In this document: positions 22,890 to 24,616 of the stretch, in pieces
How positions within the stretch are numbered: the stretch's first letter is position 1
Layout: each line of letters begins with the position of its first letter
Assembly (NCBI GenBank): GCA_002433675.1
Contig: DJIP01000117.1
Span: forward strand, 2,700 to 27,315
Direction of reading: 5' to 3'
Origin: Halomonas halophila
GTDB taxonomy: Bacteria; Pseudomonadota; Gammaproteobacteria; Pseudomonadales; Halomonadaceae
DNA length: 24,616 bases
Made by a program: the position numbers and the translations under genes
The notes under the pieces: model-generated
Database searches by the model: none
What the model saw: the letters and a program-made list of their open reading frames with translations, nothing else
Told to the model about the DNA's origin: nothing

Positions 22890-24029
22890 ATGACCTCATG
22901 CCAAGGCGCAACCACCGCCGTCCAGCTCGGAGCAGTACCGAACCATCCCATGGTGCGTGATCTGGCATGGCTGATGACGGCTCCCGACCTGATCGACACC
23001 GACTGGCCCGGGCGTCCGAGCCTGACCCAGCTCGGGCTGGGCGAGCCGCAGCGACGACACGCCTACCTGGCGGCCGTCGACGCCGACCCGAGCGCACTGG
23101 AGGCGATGGTCGGACGCACCGCCACCACTCGGCTTGGACAATATCACGAGTTTCTTTGGCAATTTTTGCTCTCTACGGCACCGGCTACCCAGTTGCTGGC
23201 TCACAATGTGCCTATTCGAGAAGAAAAGCGGACCCTTGGCGAACTGGACCTGCTCTACCACCACGCAGACGGACACCTCCAGCACCTAGAAGTGGCGATC
23301 AAGTTCTTTCTCGGCCTCCCCAGCGGTCCGGGCGACCCCGATGACACCTGTCGCTGGATAGGGCCCGGCGGTCTGGACAGCCTGGCGCTGAAGGTCAGCC
23401 ATCTGCTGCATCACCAATTGCCCCTGCTGCAGAGCCAGCACGCCCGAGAGCTGTTGCGCCTGCGCCTGGAAGACAGCCCCGCCGACACACCTGCAGCAGC
23501 CCCCCTGAACTCACTGCAATACGACATCGAGGCCCGCCTGGCGATGCCGGGGGTGCTGTTTCAACCCTGGCACTGTCCCATGACGCTTCCCCGCGGCGTG
23601 CCCGACTCGGCGCTACAGGGGCTCTGGTGCCATTGGCGCGACTGGTCGGCCCTGTGCCGGCACCTCGAGACCATGCGCTTCGGTACCTGCCTGGCGAAAC
23701 CTCATTGGCTCGCTCCGCCACAACCGCGACACTGGAGTAGCCGCAACGACCTGACACGGGCGCTGGCCGCTCACTTTGCCACCTACGCCACGCCGGTTCA
23801 GGTGATGCTGACCGAGGATCCGCTGCGCTTCGAGCGAGAGGCCCTGGACCCGCCGCTGGACGCCTCGCTGGTGCTTGGCCGAGATGCCGAGGAGCCCAGC
23901 ACTTCAGACACGAAAAATGCGCCGCCCGCGGCATGCGGACGGCGCATCTTCGTGGTCGGCGACGACTGGCCTCGACAGGTCCCCCTGCCGCCTCGCACGG
24001 TGCACAGGCGACTGACGGCAGGGGGCTGA
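22890..24029 (+). CDS. DUF1853 family protein, possible PD-(D/E)XK nuclease fold
   Basis: A conserved protein of unknown function, 379 residues, no signal peptide or membrane helix. The family pattern is seen in VRDLAWLMTAPDLI (22-35), RLGQYHEFLWQFLL (81-94), RTLGELDLLY (114-123), HLEVAIKFFLG (132-142), WIGPGGLDSLALKVSHLLHHQLPL and the end RIFVVGDDWP. The order GELD (E118, D120) followed by E134 to K138 recalls the acidic-acidic-Lys arrangement of PD-(D/E)XK nucleases. I believe the family has been placed in that clan, but cannot verify this here. The ATG at 22890 has only GTGAG nearby; Met21 is an alternative start. It is convergent with cysS, with two bases between stops, and its 3' coding part also contains the cysS terminator. 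Confidence 0.8.
   Translation: MTSCQGATTAVQLGAVPNHPMVRDLAWLMTAPDLIDTDWPGRPSLTQLGLGEPQRRHAYLAAVDADPSALEAMVGRTATTRLGQYHEFLWQFLLSTAPATQLLAHNVPIREEKRTLGELDLLYHHADGHLQHLEVAIKFFLGLPSGPGDPDDTCRWIGPGGLDSLALKVSHLLHHQLPLLQSQHARELLRLRLEDSPADTPAAAPLNSLQYDIEARLAMPGVLFQPWHCPMTLPRGVPDSALQGLWCHWRDWSALCRHLETMRFGTCLAKPHWLAPPQPRHWSSRNDLTRALAAHFATYATPVQVMLTEDPLRFEREALDPPLDASLVLGRDAEEPSTSDTKNAPPAACGRRIFVVGDDWPRQVPLPPRTVHRRLTAGG
23913..23947 (-). terminator. Intrinsic terminator of cysS, embedded in the DUF1853 coding region
   Basis: On the minus strand the outer arm of eight bases (23940-23947 with 23917-23924) continues into a five-base inner stem (one G-U pair) around a five-base loop. Four to five T residues follow (complement of 23913-23917). 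It lies 85 bases after the cysS stop. On the plus strand the same DNA has a C-A mismatch and no T-run, so it should act in the cysS direction only. Confidence 0.8.
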
Positions 24030-24031
24030 GT

Positions 24032-24616
24032 TCAGCCCTTGTCGACCACCCAGGAGGTGCCTTCACGGGAGTCCTTGAGCACGATCCCCAGGGCGGCGAG
24101 CTCGTCGCGGATGCGGTCCGCCTCGGCGAACTGCCTGGCCTTCTTGGCCTCCGCCCGCGCTGCGATGCGCGCGTTGATCTCGTCTTCGGACAGCGCTAAA
24201 GACCCCCCTTTGAGGAAGGCAGCCGGTTCCTGGGTCAACAGCCCCAGGATACCGCCCAGACGCTTGAGTTCGAGCGCCAGGGCAGGAACATCATCGGTGC
24301 CTTCCTTGCGCGCACGATTGAGCTCGCGCACCAGCTCGAACAGCACCGACAGGGCCTCCGGCGTGTTGAAATCATCGTCCATGGCGGCGCTGAAGCGGGC
24401 GGCGTAGTCGCCCGGCCCTACTTCGATTTCTGCCGGCAGCTCGACGCCATCAAGCGCGGTATAGAAACGCTCCAGCGACTTGCGTGCCTCGCCAAGCGCC
24501 TCCGGGGCGTAGTTGATGGCGCTGCGATAGTGGCTTGCCACCAGCAGATACCGGACCACCTCTGGATCGTGGTGCTCCAGCACCTCGCGAATGGTGAAGA
24601 AGTTGCCCAGGGACTT
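24032..24616 (-). CDS. cysS: Cysteinyl-tRNA synthetase, C-terminal part (5' end outside the window)
   Basis: It charges tRNA-Cys with cysteine. The reading frame enters at the window edge with KSLGN, the second half of the class I KMSKS signature, so the catalytic core lies outside. What remains (195 codons) is the anticodon-binding and helical C-terminal region: [50 protein letters not shown] and [25 protein letters not shown], all standard CysRS landmarks. It ends two bases from the convergent DUF1853 stop and uses the hairpin at 23913-23947 as terminator. Confidence 0.95.
   Translation of the reverse strand, partial: KSLGNFFTIREVLEHHDPEVVRYLLVASHYRSAINYAPEALGEARKSLERFYTALDGVELPAEIEVGPGDYAARFSAAMDDDFNTPEALSVLFELVRELNRARKEGTDDVPALALELKRLGGILGLLTQEPAAFLKGGSLALSEDEINARIAARAEAKKARQFAEADRIRDELAALGIVLKDSREGTSWVVDKG

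Overview
The window is a 24.6-kb, GC-rich, densely coded piece of a gammaproteobacterial chromosome. Gene content and protein resemblance (an E. coli-like RsuA, YafV, RarD, CsiR and YehZYXW set, a mitochondrial-type branched-chain 2-oxoacid dehydrogenase, and strong osmoprotectant transport) fit a Halomonas-type, moderately halophilic member of the Halomonadaceae. The genus is an inference from recalled families. No rRNA, tRNA, CRISPR array, insertion sequence or phage gene is visible, and no gap between genes exceeds 300 bases.

Layout. 1-676: 3' end of a YejF-like peptide ABC ATPase. 897-3191: membrane diguanylate cyclase (7TMR-DISM, GAF-like and GGDEF). 3252-4762 (minus): rsuA and yafV, overlapping by one base. 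4948-5847: rarD permease. 5823-8324 (minus): periplasmic-sensor protein with degenerate GGDEF and intact EAL domains. 8540-9673: FAD/NAD(P) oxidoreductase of the type often fused to SelD. 9774-11486: SulP anion transporter with STAS domain. 11726-12412: CsiR/GlaR-like GntR repressor. 12690-12902: orphan ribbon-helix-helix protein. 12977-18834 (minus): branched-chain 2-oxoacid dehydrogenase operon E1alpha-E1beta-E2 followed by a Hanks-type Ser/Thr kinase. 19056-22802 (minus): four-gene osmoprotectant ABC transporter in yehZYXW order, ending in a likely intrinsic terminator. 22890-24029: DUF1853 protein. 24032-24616 (minus): 3' part of cysS, whose apparent terminator lies inside the DUF1853 gene.

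How the genes work together. The osmoprotectant transporter imports compatible solutes. The bkd genes commit branched-chain 2-oxoacids to acyl-CoA and carry upstream a 16-bp palindrome resembling the LiuR operator. A GGDEF synthase and an EAL phosphodiesterase, both with their own periplasmic sensors, sit on either side of the rsuA-yafV-rarD block and could set c-di-GMP levels in opposite directions.

Most interesting point: a soluble kinase with intact catalytic motifs and a C-terminal half of about 300 residues that I do not recognise is encoded directly after the E2 gene. The E1alpha protein keeps the two serines of the loop that is phosphorylated in the mitochondrial enzyme. This suggests, but does not prove, a bacterial kinase-controlled BCKDH made with an unrelated (Hanks-type) kinase. 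A strong hairpin in the E2-kinase gap could tune kinase expression relative to the enzyme.
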